From assembly GCF_900313065.1 (NCBI RefSeq), contig NZ_OMPU01000010.1, positions 1-64,000 of the forward strand: DNA of 64,000 nt, in the 5' to 3' direction. Made by a program: the position numbers and the translations under genes. The DNA is from Kiloniella sp. EL199. Lineage in GTDB: Bacteria; Pseudomonadota; Alphaproteobacteria; Kiloniellales; Kiloniellaceae. The notes below the pieces were generated by a model, which did not search any database, was not told where the DNA came from, and worked only from the letters and a program-made list of their open reading frames with translations. Below, piece by piece: positions 1 to 8,999 of this stretch (positions are counted from its first letter, which is position 1; every line of letters begins with the position of its first letter).

Positions 1-18
1 ATACTTCGCCTATCCAGG

Positions 19-168
19 CTCGTTTCCTCACTACGTTCCGGACGCCTCAATGGCTTGCCTCACTAACGTTCGGTAAGGCTAAGCATCCATCGCAAAATTC
101 CGAACGAAGTAAGACAAGGACACCATCGAATAAAATGGCGTCCGCCCGCAGAAAAACGAGGAAGCGAG
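19..168. repeat. Nested inverted repeats, foldable element upstream of tRNA-fMet
   Basis: Four pairs of complementary segments are nested one inside the other: 19-29 with 158-168 (one G-T wobble), 39-46 with 137-144 (CGGACGCC/GGCGTCCG), 54-57 with 115-118, and 67-73 with 100-106 (CGTTCGG/CCGAACG). An RNA from this stretch could fold into one long interrupted stem-loop. It ends about 40 bases before the initiator tRNA. In many Alphaproteobacteria this tRNA closes an rRNA operon, so the element may lie in an rRNA-tRNA spacer; that position is inference because no rRNA is visible in the window. Confidence 0.55.
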
Positions 169-210
169 AGCAAAGCTCGAAGCATCGTTAAAAGACTAAT
201 ATCACCCGAA

Positions 211-287
<77 letters not shown>

Positions 288-349
288 ATAAAATCAACGC
301 CTTAGTGGAAACACGGTGGGGTGTTTGTTATTGTCGGGAGACTGCCATG

Positions 350-1369
350 TTATTTGACCGGGCCTAGGGATTCTCGTATGCACAAAGTCGTTTCAAGTTT
401 TATGCTTTTTTCTTTGACTTTACGGCCTGTTACTAGATTGACAAGAATTTGTGCGGCGTCTTTACCCATTTTCCTGTGGGGTACATGAACGGTTGTCAAA
501 GAGGGGGATACAATGCTGGCGAGCTGGAGGTCGTCAAAACCAGTAATAGAAATATCCTGAGGTATTCTAATACCCATTTTCTTGGCTTGTCTCATCGCAC
601 CCGCAGCGAGAACATCATTTCCACAGAGGATTACTGTCGGTCTTGTTTTTGTTTTTATGACTTTTTTAAAAGCTTCAGCACCTTCGTCTATACCGTAGGA
701 TGTTTCGTAAATCGTCAAGCTTTGTTCTTCGATGTTTGCATCTTTAAGGGCGGATTTTATACCCAGAACACGTTGATAGGCCCGGTCATTATTGTGCATA
801 GAAGCAGAAATTACGGCAATATTTTTATGCCCCAGATCAATTATTTTATTGGTTAATTCTTTCATGGCTTCACAGTTATCAAAACCAACGGAGTACTGAT
901 TAAGATCTGGTCGAAATACCCAACTCAATACAACTGGAATATTTCGTTGCTCCAGAAACTTATATATTTTATCAGACCGATGAGCTCCAATGAGAAGTAA
1001 TCCGTCAGCACCACGTGACACCAGTTTATGGATTTGTTCTTCTTCTATCTCCTCCCGATAGGATGAACTTGCTACCAGTAGCGTAAAACCATGATACTTA
1101 AGCTCTTCCTGAAAAGCCTGAAGACCCCGAGCAAAAATTGCATTTTCCATTGTCGGAATTATTGCGCCAATTGTATTTGTCCGTTTGGCAGCTAAAACAC
1201 GTGCACCAAAGTTTGGTGTGTAGCCTAACTCAGTAATTGCTGACATAACTCTATCTCGAGTCGAGGCTGAAACCTGATCCGGAAAATTGAGACACCTGGA
1301 TACAGTTGCTGTGGAAACTTTAGCGCGTTTCGCAACATCGGCTAAAGTTGGAAGAGCCTGATTTTTCAA
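350..1369 (-). CDS. LacI-family transcriptional regulator
   Basis: A 339-residue LacI/GalR repressor. The N-terminal helix-turn-helix is at residues 8-27 (LADVAKRAKVSTATVSRCL), followed by a hinge helix and a periplasmic-binding-protein-like sensor domain (about 65-335) with the family motif GFDD near residue 283. It is divergent from the small membrane gene and TRAP operon at 1543 onward, and two LacI-type palindromes lie between them. The likely role is local control of the adjacent uptake and sulfonate-catabolism operon; the effector is unknown and could be DHPS or a derivative. Confidence 0.9.
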   Translation of the reverse strand: MKNQALPTLADVAKRAKVSTATVSRCLNFPDQVSASTRDRVMSAITELGYTPNFGARVLAAKRTNTIGAIIPTMENAIFARGLQAFQEELKYHGFTLLVASSSYREEIEEEQIHKLVSRGADGLLLIGAHRSDKIYKFLEQRNIPVVLSWVFRPDLNQYSVGFDNCEAMKELTNKIIDLGHKNIAVISASMHNNDRAYQRVLGIKSALKDANIEEQSLTIYETSYGIDEGAEAFKKVIKTKTRPTVILCGNDVLAAGAMRQAKKMGIRIPQDISITGFDDLQLASIVSPSLTTVHVPHRKMGKDAAQILVNLVTGRKVKEKSIKLETTLCIRESLGPVK

Positions 1370-1457
1370 TTACTTTGTGATCTCCGTATTGTTGCTGAAT
1401 TGGTTTTTATATCTACCGGGCATCAAGGGCTTTTAGACGACTTAACTATACATGATA

Positions 1458-1497
1458 AATGTAAGCGCTTGCAAAAAATAATGTAAGCGCTTACATT
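1458..1497. promoter_or_regulatory. Tandem LacI-type operators
   Basis: An 18-bp perfect palindrome AATGTAAGCGCTTACATT lies at 1480-1497. A second, imperfect copy AATGTAAGCGCTTGCAAA starts at 1458. Both have the central AAGCGCTT typical of LacI/GalR sites, and their centres are exactly 22 bp apart (two helical turns). They lie between the divergent LacI gene and the operon starting at 1543, so they probably bind its product. Confidence 0.85.
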
Positions 1498-1542
1498 GTG
1501 CTTAATAACGAAACTAAATGATCACCAGACACGGGGGAGCTT

Positions 1543-1731
1543 ATGCTCCGAATTATTGCAATTCTTCTGTTTCTTATCTTTGCAAGCAATGTCGTTTTGG
1601 GATCATCTGGACAAGCCGTCTTCCTTGGTGATGTGACAGAAATGCTTGTTCTTTTCGCTGCGGTTATCGCTTTTGTGGCGATGATTTTGCAAAAGGAAGC
1701 TGTTCAAAAAGAAAAAAACAAGAGCAGCTGA
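1543..1731 (+). CDS. Small two-helix membrane protein
   Basis: A 62-residue protein with two hydrophobic stretches (about 3-22 and 31-50) and a charged Lys/Glu-rich tail. The upstream GGGGGAG makes a good ribosome binding site. It is the first gene after the LacI operators and lies 26 bp before the TRAP binding-protein gene, so it is probably co-transcribed and may accompany the transporter. I do not recognise a family. It is too short to be a DctQ subunit, which appears separately downstream. Confidence 0.65.
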   Translation: MLRIIAILLFLIFASNVVLGSSGQAVFLGDVTEMLVLFAAVIAFVAMILQKEAVQKEKNKSS

Positions 1732-1757
1732 AAATATAGCCATTTGGGAGGCTTGAA

Positions 1758-2903
1758 ATGGATAACGATCATAAAGAAATTGAATCAAACGAGCGCCGTA
1801 ATTTTTTCAAACTGTTTGGATCGAGTGCTTTTACTGCAGCCGTTGTAGCTGGGGCTGCCGGCACCTTGTGGTCTGAAGAAGCCGCAGCGCAGACTGCAAT
1901 TGAAGAAAATGAGCGTGAAAAAGCTGCTGATCATATTATGACTATTGCGACGGCCTATATTTTAGGAGCATCGCGGAGTTACCCAATTCTGCAGCTGGAT
2001 CTAAAAGAGAACATTCAAAATGCAACGAATGGTAAGGTCTATGTGAAACTTGCACCTGGCGGTCAGTTGGGGGCTGGCGGGGCTTTGGCTCAGAAAGTTC
2101 AAACAGGAACAATTCAAGCTGCTCAGCATTCACTGTCAAACTTTGCACCTTTTGCTTCTACCGTTGATCTAATTAATATGCCTTATTTTTGTGGTTCTAA
2201 TCAGCGATTTACCAACCTTGTTACCTCTGAGGCATGGAAAAAAGAAGTCCATCCAAAGGTTGAAGCATCTGGTTTCAAAGCACTGTTTTATGTTGTCATT
2301 GACCCGCGTGTTGTTGCCGTCCGTAAAGGAGGGAATGCTGTTATTACACCAAGCGATCTGGCTGGTGTTAAATTTAGAGTGCCTGGGTCCAAGATGTTGC
2401 AACAATATTACCGCCTTGTAGGGGCGAACCCGACACCAATCGCCTGGGGTGAAACACCATCTGCGATCAAACAGGGCGTTGCCGATGCTTTGGATCCATC
2501 TGTTGGGGCACTTTATGTCTTTGGATTTAAAGATATTCTAAGCCATGTAACCTTCACGCAGGCAGTTCCTGACAGTCAGGTCTATTCTTGCAATCTGGAA
2601 TGGTTTAATTCCCTGCCCGCGGATGTTCAGGAAGCTATCGAATTTGCTTCAGAGATCACGGCCCAGCAAAACCTTGCTAAGGTTCCAGCTGCAAGAGCCT
2701 ATGCTATGTCTGAACTCACTAAATCGGGTGTTGAATTTCACAGTCTGTCGCAGGATCAATTGGCAGAGTGGAAAGAAACCGGGGGCTATCAACATCCTGA
2801 CTGGGATGTTTTCAAGAAAGAACTGGCGGGCTCCCTTGATGCTTTCTCAAAGCTGGAAGAAGCAGCATCTACTCAGGGACGTTATTACGTACATGACGCC
2901 TGA
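1758..2903 (+). CDS. TRAP transporter substrate-binding protein (DctP), HpsK-like by context
   Basis: A 381-residue periplasmic solute receptor of the DctP family. The N-terminus has a twin-arginine type signal (RRNFFKLFG at about 14-22) followed by a hydrophobic stretch and an Ala-rich cleavage region, so export by Tat is likely; most DctP proteins use Sec. TGGGAGG just upstream is a strong ribosome binding site. With DctQ and DctM downstream and DHPS-type enzymes after them, the substrate is probably a sulfonate such as 2,3-dihydroxypropanesulfonate. Specificity is inferred from context only. Confidence 0.88.
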   Translation: MDNDHKEIESNERRNFFKLFGSSAFTAAVVAGAAGTLWSEEAAAQTAIEENEREKAADHIMTIATAYILGASRSYPILQLDLKENIQNATNGKVYVKLAPGGQLGAGGALAQKVQTGTIQAAQHSLSNFAPFASTVDLINMPYFCGSNQRFTNLVTSEAWKKEVHPKVEASGFKALFYVVIDPRVVAVRKGGNAVITPSDLAGVKFRVPGSKMLQQYYRLVGANPTPIAWGETPSAIKQGVADALDPSVGALYVFGFKDILSHVTFTQAVPDSQVYSCNLEWFNSLPADVQEAIEFASEITAQQNLAKVPAARAYAMSELTKSGVEFHSLSQDQLAEWKETGGYQHPDWDVFKKELAGSLDAFSKLEEAASTQGRYYVHDA

Positions 2904-2914
2904 TAAGATATATA

Positions 2915-2946
2915 ATGCAAGGTTTCAAATTAATGGAACCTTGCAT
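2915..2946 (+). promoter_or_regulatory. Intercistronic stem-loop after dctP
   Basis: Arms ATGCAAGGTT (2915-2924) and AACCTTGCAT (2937-2946) are perfectly complementary, and two more pairs (one wobble) extend the stem inward. No run of T follows, so this is not a classical terminator. It lies in the 180-bp gap between the binding-protein gene and dctQ, where it could protect the upstream mRNA 3' end or partly attenuate transcription. Confidence 0.65.
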
Positions 2947-3083
2947 GAATATTTGTTTCATGGTTGAGGCCAAGCCAATAGTGCCTTTGGGCGCATGACT
3001 TATGGCAGGCTGAAAATACTGAATCCATCAACAAGTCTGAAAAATATTAATCTGTTTTAGATTATTGGTTTGGAGGCAAGCCC

Positions 3084-3599
3084 ATGAAGGGTTTTCTGAA
3101 AGCCCTGGATTTGAATGCCGAACGGTGGGCATTACTGGTTTTCTATACAATGCTGGTTGTTACCATGGCAGTTGAAGTCCTGCGGCGTGAAATATTCAGC
3201 TACTCATCAATCTGGGGTGAGGAAATTGTCCGATATTCCTTCATCTATCTGGCATGGGTTGGGGCTGCTGCGGCTGTGAAAGAAAGAGCTCACATTCGTA
3301 TTGATGTAGTCATGCACTATCTTGGCAGGCGGGCAAAAACGTTACTTTATATCTTCGGCGATATGGTGATGTTTGCTGTTGCGCTTGTTGCTTTGTACTG
3401 GTCGTTTGAAACAGTTCTTGTTTCTGCGAAGTTCGGGTCCGTCAGCCATGGTCTCCGCGTATCAATGGTCTGGTTCCTGTTTGCTGTGCCTTTTGGGTTT
3501 TCTCTGATGATTTGGCGTTTAATTCAATCTTTTTTACGAGATGTGAAAAGCTTGCGTGATGGAAATCCTGTGTATGAAGGCGATCGCCTGTTTGACTGA
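3084..3599 (+). CDS. TRAP transporter small permease (DctQ)
   Basis: A 171-residue DctQ-family protein with about four transmembrane helices. It includes the typical region after helix 2 (WGEEIVRYSFIYLAWVGAA) and an amphipathic loop ERAHIRIDVV. The ribosome binding site TTGGAGG precedes the ATG. It lies between the binding protein and the large permease, the standard P-Q-M order. Confidence 0.9.
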   Translation: MKGFLKALDLNAERWALLVFYTMLVVTMAVEVLRREIFSYSSIWGEEIVRYSFIYLAWVGAAAAVKERAHIRIDVVMHYLGRRAKTLLYIFGDMVMFAVALVALYWSFETVLVSAKFGSVSHGLRVSMVWFLFAVPFGFSLMIWRLIQSFLRDVKSLRDGNPVYEGDRLFD

Positions 3600-3611
3600 T
3601 TGGGGAATTTA

Positions 3612-4940
3612 ATGCTCTGGAACACTTTAAATCAGGCAGTTGATCTTGGATGGGATTTTTATCTTCCAATCCTTTTGTTTGTTGTGCTTTGCGCAACGGC
3701 GGTGCCTGTTTGGGCGTCTATTGGTGTCGCGGCAATTGCGATGCTGGTTATGTCTGGTGACTTGCCTTTATCTTTAATTGGCGAAAGCCTTTTTGATGGA
3801 ATAGATGCATTTGCGCTAACGGCTGTGCCTTTATTCATCTTAACAGGGGATGTTCTGGTCAGAACAGGATTGAGCCGGAAATTTCTTGATGTGGCAGATG
3901 CCTTAACCTGTTGGACACGAGGTGGTTTTGGTTCTGCAACAGTCCTCGTTTGTGGCATGTTTTCAGCCATTTCCGGGTCGGATGCTGCGGGTGCTGCAGC
4001 TGTTGGACGTATGACAATAGATCGTCTTGTCGAGAGCGGGTACCCACGCCCTTATGCATGTGCATTGGTCGCAGCAGGAGCTTGTACTGGAATCCTTATT
4101 CCGCCATCGATTGCGTATATTATCATCGGTTTGGTTCTTGGAATATCGGCTTCAACACTTTTCCTTGCCGCTCTGGTCCCGGGACTGGCAATTCTTATAT
4201 CTATTCTGATCACCAATATCGTGATGAATCGAATTTACGCTTATGAAGGCGGAGGTGAAATCTCAGCAGGGGAATGGCTGGGTAATGTAGGGGCTGCTAT
4301 AAAATCTGGATGGTATGCTTTTGTTGTACCGGGGATCATTTTTTACGGGATTTTTTCTGGCCGCTTAACGCCGACAGAAGCAGGTGCTGTGGCAGTTGTT
4401 GTTACTGTTATTCTCGGGTTGGCTCTGGGAACTTTAAAGTTATCTGATTTCCCCTCAATGCTGGTTAGTTCTGCTAAGGTTAACGGCATTATTTTACCAA
4501 TTATCGCCTTCTCTCTTCCCTTGGCTCAAGCGCTTGCAATTATGGGTGTGCCGCAAGGCTTTGTTTATTCCGTAACATCTTTGACCAGCGATCCCGTCAT
4601 ATTGATTTTATTGATGATCGGTATTTTGATTGCGGCTGGTTGTATCATGGAAACAACGCCTAACATTGTCATTCTGGCGCCAATTCTCAAACCATTGGCA
4701 GATAACATTGGTATGAACGAAATCCAGTTTTGTATCATGATGATTACGGCGCTTGGTGTTGGATTTATTACACCGCCTTTGGGTTTAAACCTCTTTGTCG
4801 TTTCCGGAATCACCGGTGAATCAATCCTCAAGATTGCGTCACGTGCTGTCCCCTTTGTCTTCTTTATGCTGATGGTTGTGCTGCTCATTGCGTACGTTCC
4901 AGAAATCTCGACAACACTTTTGCCTGATATTTACAAGTAG
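3612..4940 (+). CDS. TRAP transporter large permease (DctM)
   Basis: About 442 residues with 11-12 hydrophobic segments and DctM motifs such as VPLFILTGDVLVRTGLS and GVGFITPPLGLNLFV. It carries out Na+-coupled transport together with DctQ. The frame is open from TTG 3600, but the ATG at 3612 is preferred because GGGGAA (3602-3607) lies immediately upstream. It starts 12 bp after dctQ and ends 11 bp before the HpsN-type gene, so one operon is likely. Confidence 0.9.
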   Translation: MLWNTLNQAVDLGWDFYLPILLFVVLCATAVPVWASIGVAAIAMLVMSGDLPLSLIGESLFDGIDAFALTAVPLFILTGDVLVRTGLSRKFLDVADALTCWTRGGFGSATVLVCGMFSAISGSDAAGAAAVGRMTIDRLVESGYPRPYACALVAAGACTGILIPPSIAYIIIGLVLGISASTLFLAALVPGLAILISILITNIVMNRIYAYEGGGEISAGEWLGNVGAAIKSGWYAFVVPGIIFYGIFSGRLTPTEAGAVAVVVTVILGLALGTLKLSDFPSMLVSSAKVNGIILPIIAFSLPLAQALAIMGVPQGFVYSVTSLTSDPVILILLMIGILIAAGCIMETTPNIVILAPILKPLADNIGMNEIQFCIMMITALGVGFITPPLGLNLFVVSGITGESILKIASRAVPFVFFMLMVVLLIAYVPEISTTLLPDIYK

Positions 4941-4951
4941 GATTAAGAAAG

Positions 4952-6256
4952 ATGTCAATTACATATTTAAAGAAGGCAACTTTAACCTCTAAATCTGATG
5001 CGAATGATGTATCTGATATCGTTCAAAATATCCTTGATGATATTGAAGCTGGTGGTGATGCTGCTGCATTATCATATGCTGCCAGGTTTGATCAGTACAA
5101 AGGCAATGTCATATTGACAAAGGAAGAAATAGAGGCGGCAATTGCCTTGGTCCCTGATCGTTTGAAGCGTGACATCGACTTTGCACATGATAACGTGAAG
5201 CGTTTTGCTGAAGCACAAAAAACGACATTACAGGATATCGAAGTTGAAATCATTCCAGGCTTGGTTGCGGGACAAAAATCTATCCCTGTACACACAGCCG
5301 GATGTTACATCCCTGGGGGCCGATATAGCCACATTGCCAGTGCGATCATGACTGTGACAACAGCCAGAGTAGCAGGCTGTGAACGAATTATTGCCTGTTC
5401 GCCACCACGCCCTGAAGACGGAGTTGCACCGGCAATAGTTTATGCTGCGTATAAAAGCGGTGCAGATACAATCATGGCAATGGGGGGGGTGCAGGGCGTA
5501 GCTGCAATGACTTTTGGCCTGTTCGATTTGCCCAAAGCAAATATTCTTGTCGGTCCAGGTAATCAGTTTGTTGCAGAAGCCAAGCGTATACTGTTCGGAC
5601 GTGTTGGGATTGACATGATTGCTGGTCCAACCGACAGTTTGATTTTAGCTGATAAAACCGCGGACCCAAAAGTGATCGCTGTGGACCTGGTGAGTCAGGC
5701 TGAACACGGTTACAACTCGCCTGTGTGGCTTGTAACGGACAGCCAGATGATTGCCGAAGAAGTTATGAAACATGTCCCTGATTTAATTGATGATTTACCC
5801 GAGTTGAATCGTGATAACGCAGCAGCAGCTTGGCGTGACTATGCCGAAGTTATTCTTTGTGACACGAAAGAAGAGATGGCCCGGACATCTGATCGTTATG
5901 CTCCTGAACACCTCACGGTTCAGGCCGAAAACCTGGATTGGTGGCGTAATCGTTTGACCTGTTATGGCTCTTTGTTTCTGGGGGAAGAAACGACCGTATC
6001 GTATGGGGATAAAGCATCAGGTACTAATCACGTTTTGCCAACATCTGGTGCTGCGTCTTATACAGGGGGACTTTCTGTTCACAAGTACATGAAGATTGTG
6101 ACTTGGCAGCAATCGACGAAAGAAGCCTCCAAACGAATAGGAGAAGCGACGGCAAGAATTTCACGCCTGGAAGGGATGGAAGGGCATGCGCGGGCTGCGG
6201 ATGTACGCCTTGCCAAATATTTTCCTGATGAAGTCTTTGACCTGACAGTGGGTTGA
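4952..6256 (+). CDS. hpsN: HisD-family sulfopropanediol 3-dehydrogenase (HpsN-type)
   Basis: A 434-residue member of the histidinol dehydrogenase family. The metal-binding region SQAEHG (Gln249, His252) and the catalytic pair in RYAPEHL (Glu319, His320) are present. The substrate loop reads PGGRYSH (about 121-127) where biosynthetic HisD usually has PGG..P.PS, so the substrate probably differs from histidinol. HpsN oxidises (R)-DHPS to sulfolactate with NAD+. The placement after a TRAP operon and before two more dehydrogenases and ComDE supports this over a histidine-biosynthesis role. Confidence 0.82.
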   Translation: MSITYLKKATLTSKSDANDVSDIVQNILDDIEAGGDAAALSYAARFDQYKGNVILTKEEIEAAIALVPDRLKRDIDFAHDNVKRFAEAQKTTLQDIEVEIIPGLVAGQKSIPVHTAGCYIPGGRYSHIASAIMTVTTARVAGCERIIACSPPRPEDGVAPAIVYAAYKSGADTIMAMGGVQGVAAMTFGLFDLPKANILVGPGNQFVAEAKRILFGRVGIDMIAGPTDSLILADKTADPKVIAVDLVSQAEHGYNSPVWLVTDSQMIAEEVMKHVPDLIDDLPELNRDNAAAAWRDYAEVILCDTKEEMARTSDRYAPEHLTVQAENLDWWRNRLTCYGSLFLGEETTVSYGDKASGTNHVLPTSGAASYTGGLSVHKYMKIVTWQQSTKEASKRIGEATARISRLEGMEGHARAADVRLAKYFPDEVFDLTVG

Positions 6257-6260
6257 TCCA

Positions 6261-7025
6261 ATGCATAATCGTGTTTCCACTCTCTTTGATGTTAGGGGCA
6301 AAGTTGCCTGTGTAACGGGTGCCAGTTCTGGCCTGGGACGAAGAGCTGCAACTGTTTTGACAGGGGCAGGGGCAAAGGTCATTGGGGTCGCCAGACGTCA
6401 AGATGTTTTGCAAGAATGGCAGGCTGAATCTCACGGAGATACGCATACCATTTCTTATGATCTTTGTAATCGGGATAACATCGAAGATTTAGCTCGACAG
6501 ATATGCGAACCGTATGGTTATCCAGATATCCTAATTCATGCTGCGGGTATTAATACCCGTGAAGCTGCCGATGATGTTACAGTAGAAGGATGGGACACGA
6601 CCCTCGCACTTAACCTGACCATACCCTTTTTTCTGAGTAAACACTTGCTTGAAGGGATGAAGAAAAAACAATGGGGGCGTATTGTTAACTTTGCATCACT
6701 TCAAACAACGCGTGCGTTTCCAGGTGGCATTGCGTATGGAGCCTCAAAAGCTGGTATTGGTCAACTAACTCGTGCAATGGCAGAAGCTTGGTCTGAGTAT
6801 GGAATTTGTATAAACGCTATCGGACCTGGTTTTTTTAAAACAGAACTGACTGCAGCTGTCTTTGCTGATCCGGAACGTGCATCAAGAAATGCTGCTCTGA
6901 CTTGTTTGAAACGGAATGGTGAACCAGAAGACATGGATGGCCCTCTGCTATTCCTTTGTTCGGAAGCATCTGGATATGTCACAGGCCAGGTTCTGATGGT
7001 TGATGGAGGGTTTACTGCAAAATGA
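6261..7025 (+). CDS. SDR-family oxidoreductase, probable DHPS epimerising dehydrogenase
   Basis: A 254-residue short-chain dehydrogenase. The Rossmann motif TGASSGLG is near residues 20-27, an active-site YGASK lies at about 160-164, and the family C-terminus VTGQVLMVDGGF is intact. It starts 4 bp after hpsN and overlaps the next dehydrogenase gene by 4 bp (ATGA). In characterised DHPS clusters two extra dehydrogenases (HpsO, HpsP) interconvert the DHPS enantiomers through a keto intermediate; this gene and its neighbour fit those roles. Which symbol belongs to which gene is not decided here. Confidence 0.8.
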   Translation: MHNRVSTLFDVRGKVACVTGASSGLGRRAATVLTGAGAKVIGVARRQDVLQEWQAESHGDTHTISYDLCNRDNIEDLARQICEPYGYPDILIHAAGINTREAADDVTVEGWDTTLALNLTIPFFLSKHLLEGMKKKQWGRIVNFASLQTTRAFPGGIAYGASKAGIGQLTRAMAEAWSEYGICINAIGPGFFKTELTAAVFADPERASRNAALTCLKRNGEPEDMDGPLLFLCSEASGYVTGQVLMVDGGFTAK

Positions 7026-8023
7026 AAGCTTTGCTTTATATGGGCCCAAAACAACTCGATTATCAGGATGTCCCCGATGCTGTTCCGCAAGAAGGTGAAG
7101 AGCTGGTCTGTGTTTCTCATGTGGGGATTTGTGGATCGGATATGCATGCTTATCTTGGGCATGATGAACGTCGTCCAGCACCTTTGATCCTCGGGCATGA
7201 AGCAGCTGGTTTTATTCAGGGCGGAGAAAATGACGGGAAACGGGTCGCGATTAATCCTTTGGTTTCATGCCTGAAGTGTTCGGTCTGTTTATCTGGTCGT
7301 GAGAACTTGTGTGCAAAAAGGCAAATTATTTCGATGTTTCCTCGCGAGGGGGCTTTTGCTGAATTGGTTGCTATACCACGCAATAACCTCGTGTTTATTC
7401 CTGATCATGTTTCTTTGACTAAAGCAGCTTTAACAGAACCGATTGCTTGTGGATGGCATGCATCACGTATGGTTCAAGAATCTTTGGATAATTCAATCAC
7501 AAAACCTTCTGCTTTAATATTAGGCGGGGGGGCTATCGGAGTAGGTGCGGCCTTGAGTATCAAGGCGCAGGGTGTTCAAAATGTAACTCTTCTTGAAACC
7601 AATCCTGTGCGCCGAGATTACCTTGCTCGTATAAGAGAAATCAATGTCATCGGGCTTAATGAACTAACTGATAATATCATGTTTGATATCGTTATTGATG
7701 GTGTTGGTTTTGCCGGAACAAGAGAGGTTGCAACTAAATATGTTTTGCCCGGAGGTGTAATCGCTCATATAGGGTTGGGCGACAATGAAGGTGGTCTTGA
7801 TATTCGACGTATGACGCTGCAGGAAATTACATTTATTGGGACTTACACCTACACTCAAAAAGATTTTAATCAAACGGCGATAGCAATATTTGATGATCGT
7901 CTCGGTGAATTGAACTGGGTTGAAAAGCGTTCACTTTCAGAAGGTGCGCAGGCTTTTAAAGATATTTATGAAGGTCAATGTTCTGCACCTAAGATCATTT
8001 TACAGCCTGAAATTTTGCCATAA
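7022..8023 (+). CDS. Zinc-dependent alcohol dehydrogenase (MDR), probable DHPS dehydrogenase partner
   Basis: A 333-residue medium-chain dehydrogenase. Catalytic zinc motifs GICGSD and GHEAAG are present, the four structural-zinc cysteines lie in CLKCSVCLSGRENLC, and the cofactor motif is LGGGAIGVGAAL. Its start overlaps the SDR stop (ATGA), implying translational coupling. It probably works with the SDR on DHPS enantiomers, but sequence alone fits any polyol dehydrogenase. Confidence 0.85.
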   Translation: MKALLYMGPKQLDYQDVPDAVPQEGEELVCVSHVGICGSDMHAYLGHDERRPAPLILGHEAAGFIQGGENDGKRVAINPLVSCLKCSVCLSGRENLCAKRQIISMFPREGAFAELVAIPRNNLVFIPDHVSLTKAALTEPIACGWHASRMVQESLDNSITKPSALILGGGAIGVGAALSIKAQGVQNVTLLETNPVRRDYLARIREINVIGLNELTDNIMFDIVIDGVGFAGTREVATKYVLPGGVIAHIGLGDNEGGLDIRRMTLQEITFIGTYTYTQKDFNQTAIAIFDDRLGELNWVEKRSLSEGAQAFKDIYEGQCSAPKIILQPEILP

Positions 8024-8039
8024 TTTAAGAGACGCAATT

Positions 8040-8448
8040 ATGTATAAGCGCATCATCCTTTCCCTATCACTGGCTCATGGTTTTGCTCACAAAGCGATGA
8101 CCCTTGCGCGTAATCTTTGTGATGAAAAAGGGGAGATTATTGCAGTCCATGTTTACGAAACACCTAGTGGATCCGTACGCTTTTTTGGACGAAGATGTTG
8201 TTGCCAAAGCCTACGCAGCTGCTGAAGATCGCCTTGCTGAAAGAGTTGCAGGAGAAGAGGGAGTTCAGGCCAAGATGCTCAAAGGGCATTCGGCTCAGGC
8301 TATAATGGATTATGCAAAGGATATTGATGCCGATCTGGTGATCGTTGGTTCTCATAAGCCAGGGCTAAGTGATTATTTCCTTGGCTCGACGGCTTCGCGT
8401 ATCGTTCGACATGCTTGCTGTAATGTTCATGTGCTCAGGCATCTGTAA
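8040..8448 (+). pseudogene. Universal stress protein (UspA family), frameshifted
   Basis: The frame from ATG 8040 encodes a typical UspA N-terminus (MYKRIILSLSLAHG, then EIIAVHVYETPSGSVR) and stops early at about 8223. From about 8170 the next frame carries the remainder (AFLDEDVVAKAYAAAEDRL through IVGSHKPGLSDYFLGSTASR, the ATP-binding Gly-rich tail). The switch is at CGTACGCTTTTTT near 8176-8188. Restoring one GC dinucleotide (CGCGCT) would rejoin the frames into a protein of about 136 residues, a normal UspA length. It is either a recent 2-bp deletion or a sequencing error. Confidence 0.85.
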
Positions 8449-8495
8449 ACTTATTGAATGTATTGAATTAATTATTTCAGATAGGAGTAATTAGA

Positions 8496-8996
8496 GTGTT
8501 ATCAATTGATAAGACGATTGTGAAGGATCTGGTGGCCAATGACATTAGTTTCGTAACCACGGTTCCTTGTAAGCAATTAGCTGGCGTCATTGATGAAATA
8601 GATAACCACCCTGACGTTTTTCATATTCCATCAAATAAAGAAGACGAGGGCATGGGGCTTTGTGCTGGTGCCTGGATGGGGGGAAAACGCCCGGCAATTA
8701 TTATGCAAAATACTGCTCTTGGCGTCACTCTGAATACGTTAGCAACTTTGACACAATACTACCGAATGCCTCTACCGATGCTAATTTCTTACCGCGGGGA
8801 ATTGGGTGAACCGGTCGCTTGCCAGGTCGAGATGGCGTTGCATACCAAAGCATTATTGGCACAAATGAACATCCCGACTTATCACTTTCATAAACGTGAA
8901 GATGCTGAGGAACTGGATAGTATTTTGAAGTACACTTTTATGTGTAACAAGCCTGTCGCCATATTAACCGATGCGACGTTTTGGGGAGGGTACTAA
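8496..8996 (+). CDS. comD: Sulfopyruvate decarboxylase alpha subunit
   Basis: A 166-residue protein matching the pyrimidine-binding half of a split thiamine-diphosphate decarboxylase, with the conserved Glu region NKEDEGMGLCAGAWMGG and QNTALG. The start is GTG 8496, with AGGAG at 8483-8487. It is followed after 3 bp by the subunit carrying the diphosphate motif, the ComD-ComE arrangement. ComDE converts sulfopyruvate to sulfoacetaldehyde and CO2. Phosphonopyruvate decarboxylase is a close relative, but the sulfonate context favours ComD. Confidence 0.85.
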   Translation: MLSIDKTIVKDLVANDISFVTTVPCKQLAGVIDEIDNHPDVFHIPSNKEDEGMGLCAGAWMGGKRPAIIMQNTALGVTLNTLATLTQYYRMPLPMLISYRGELGEPVACQVEMALHTKALLAQMNIPTYHFHKREDAEELDSILKYTFMCNKPVAILTDATFWGGY

Positions 8997-8999
8997 GTA

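Noticed and set aside
4952-6256. Biosynthetic histidinol dehydrogenase (hisD)
   Set aside because: No other his genes are near, the substrate loop differs, and the context is a sulfonate operon.
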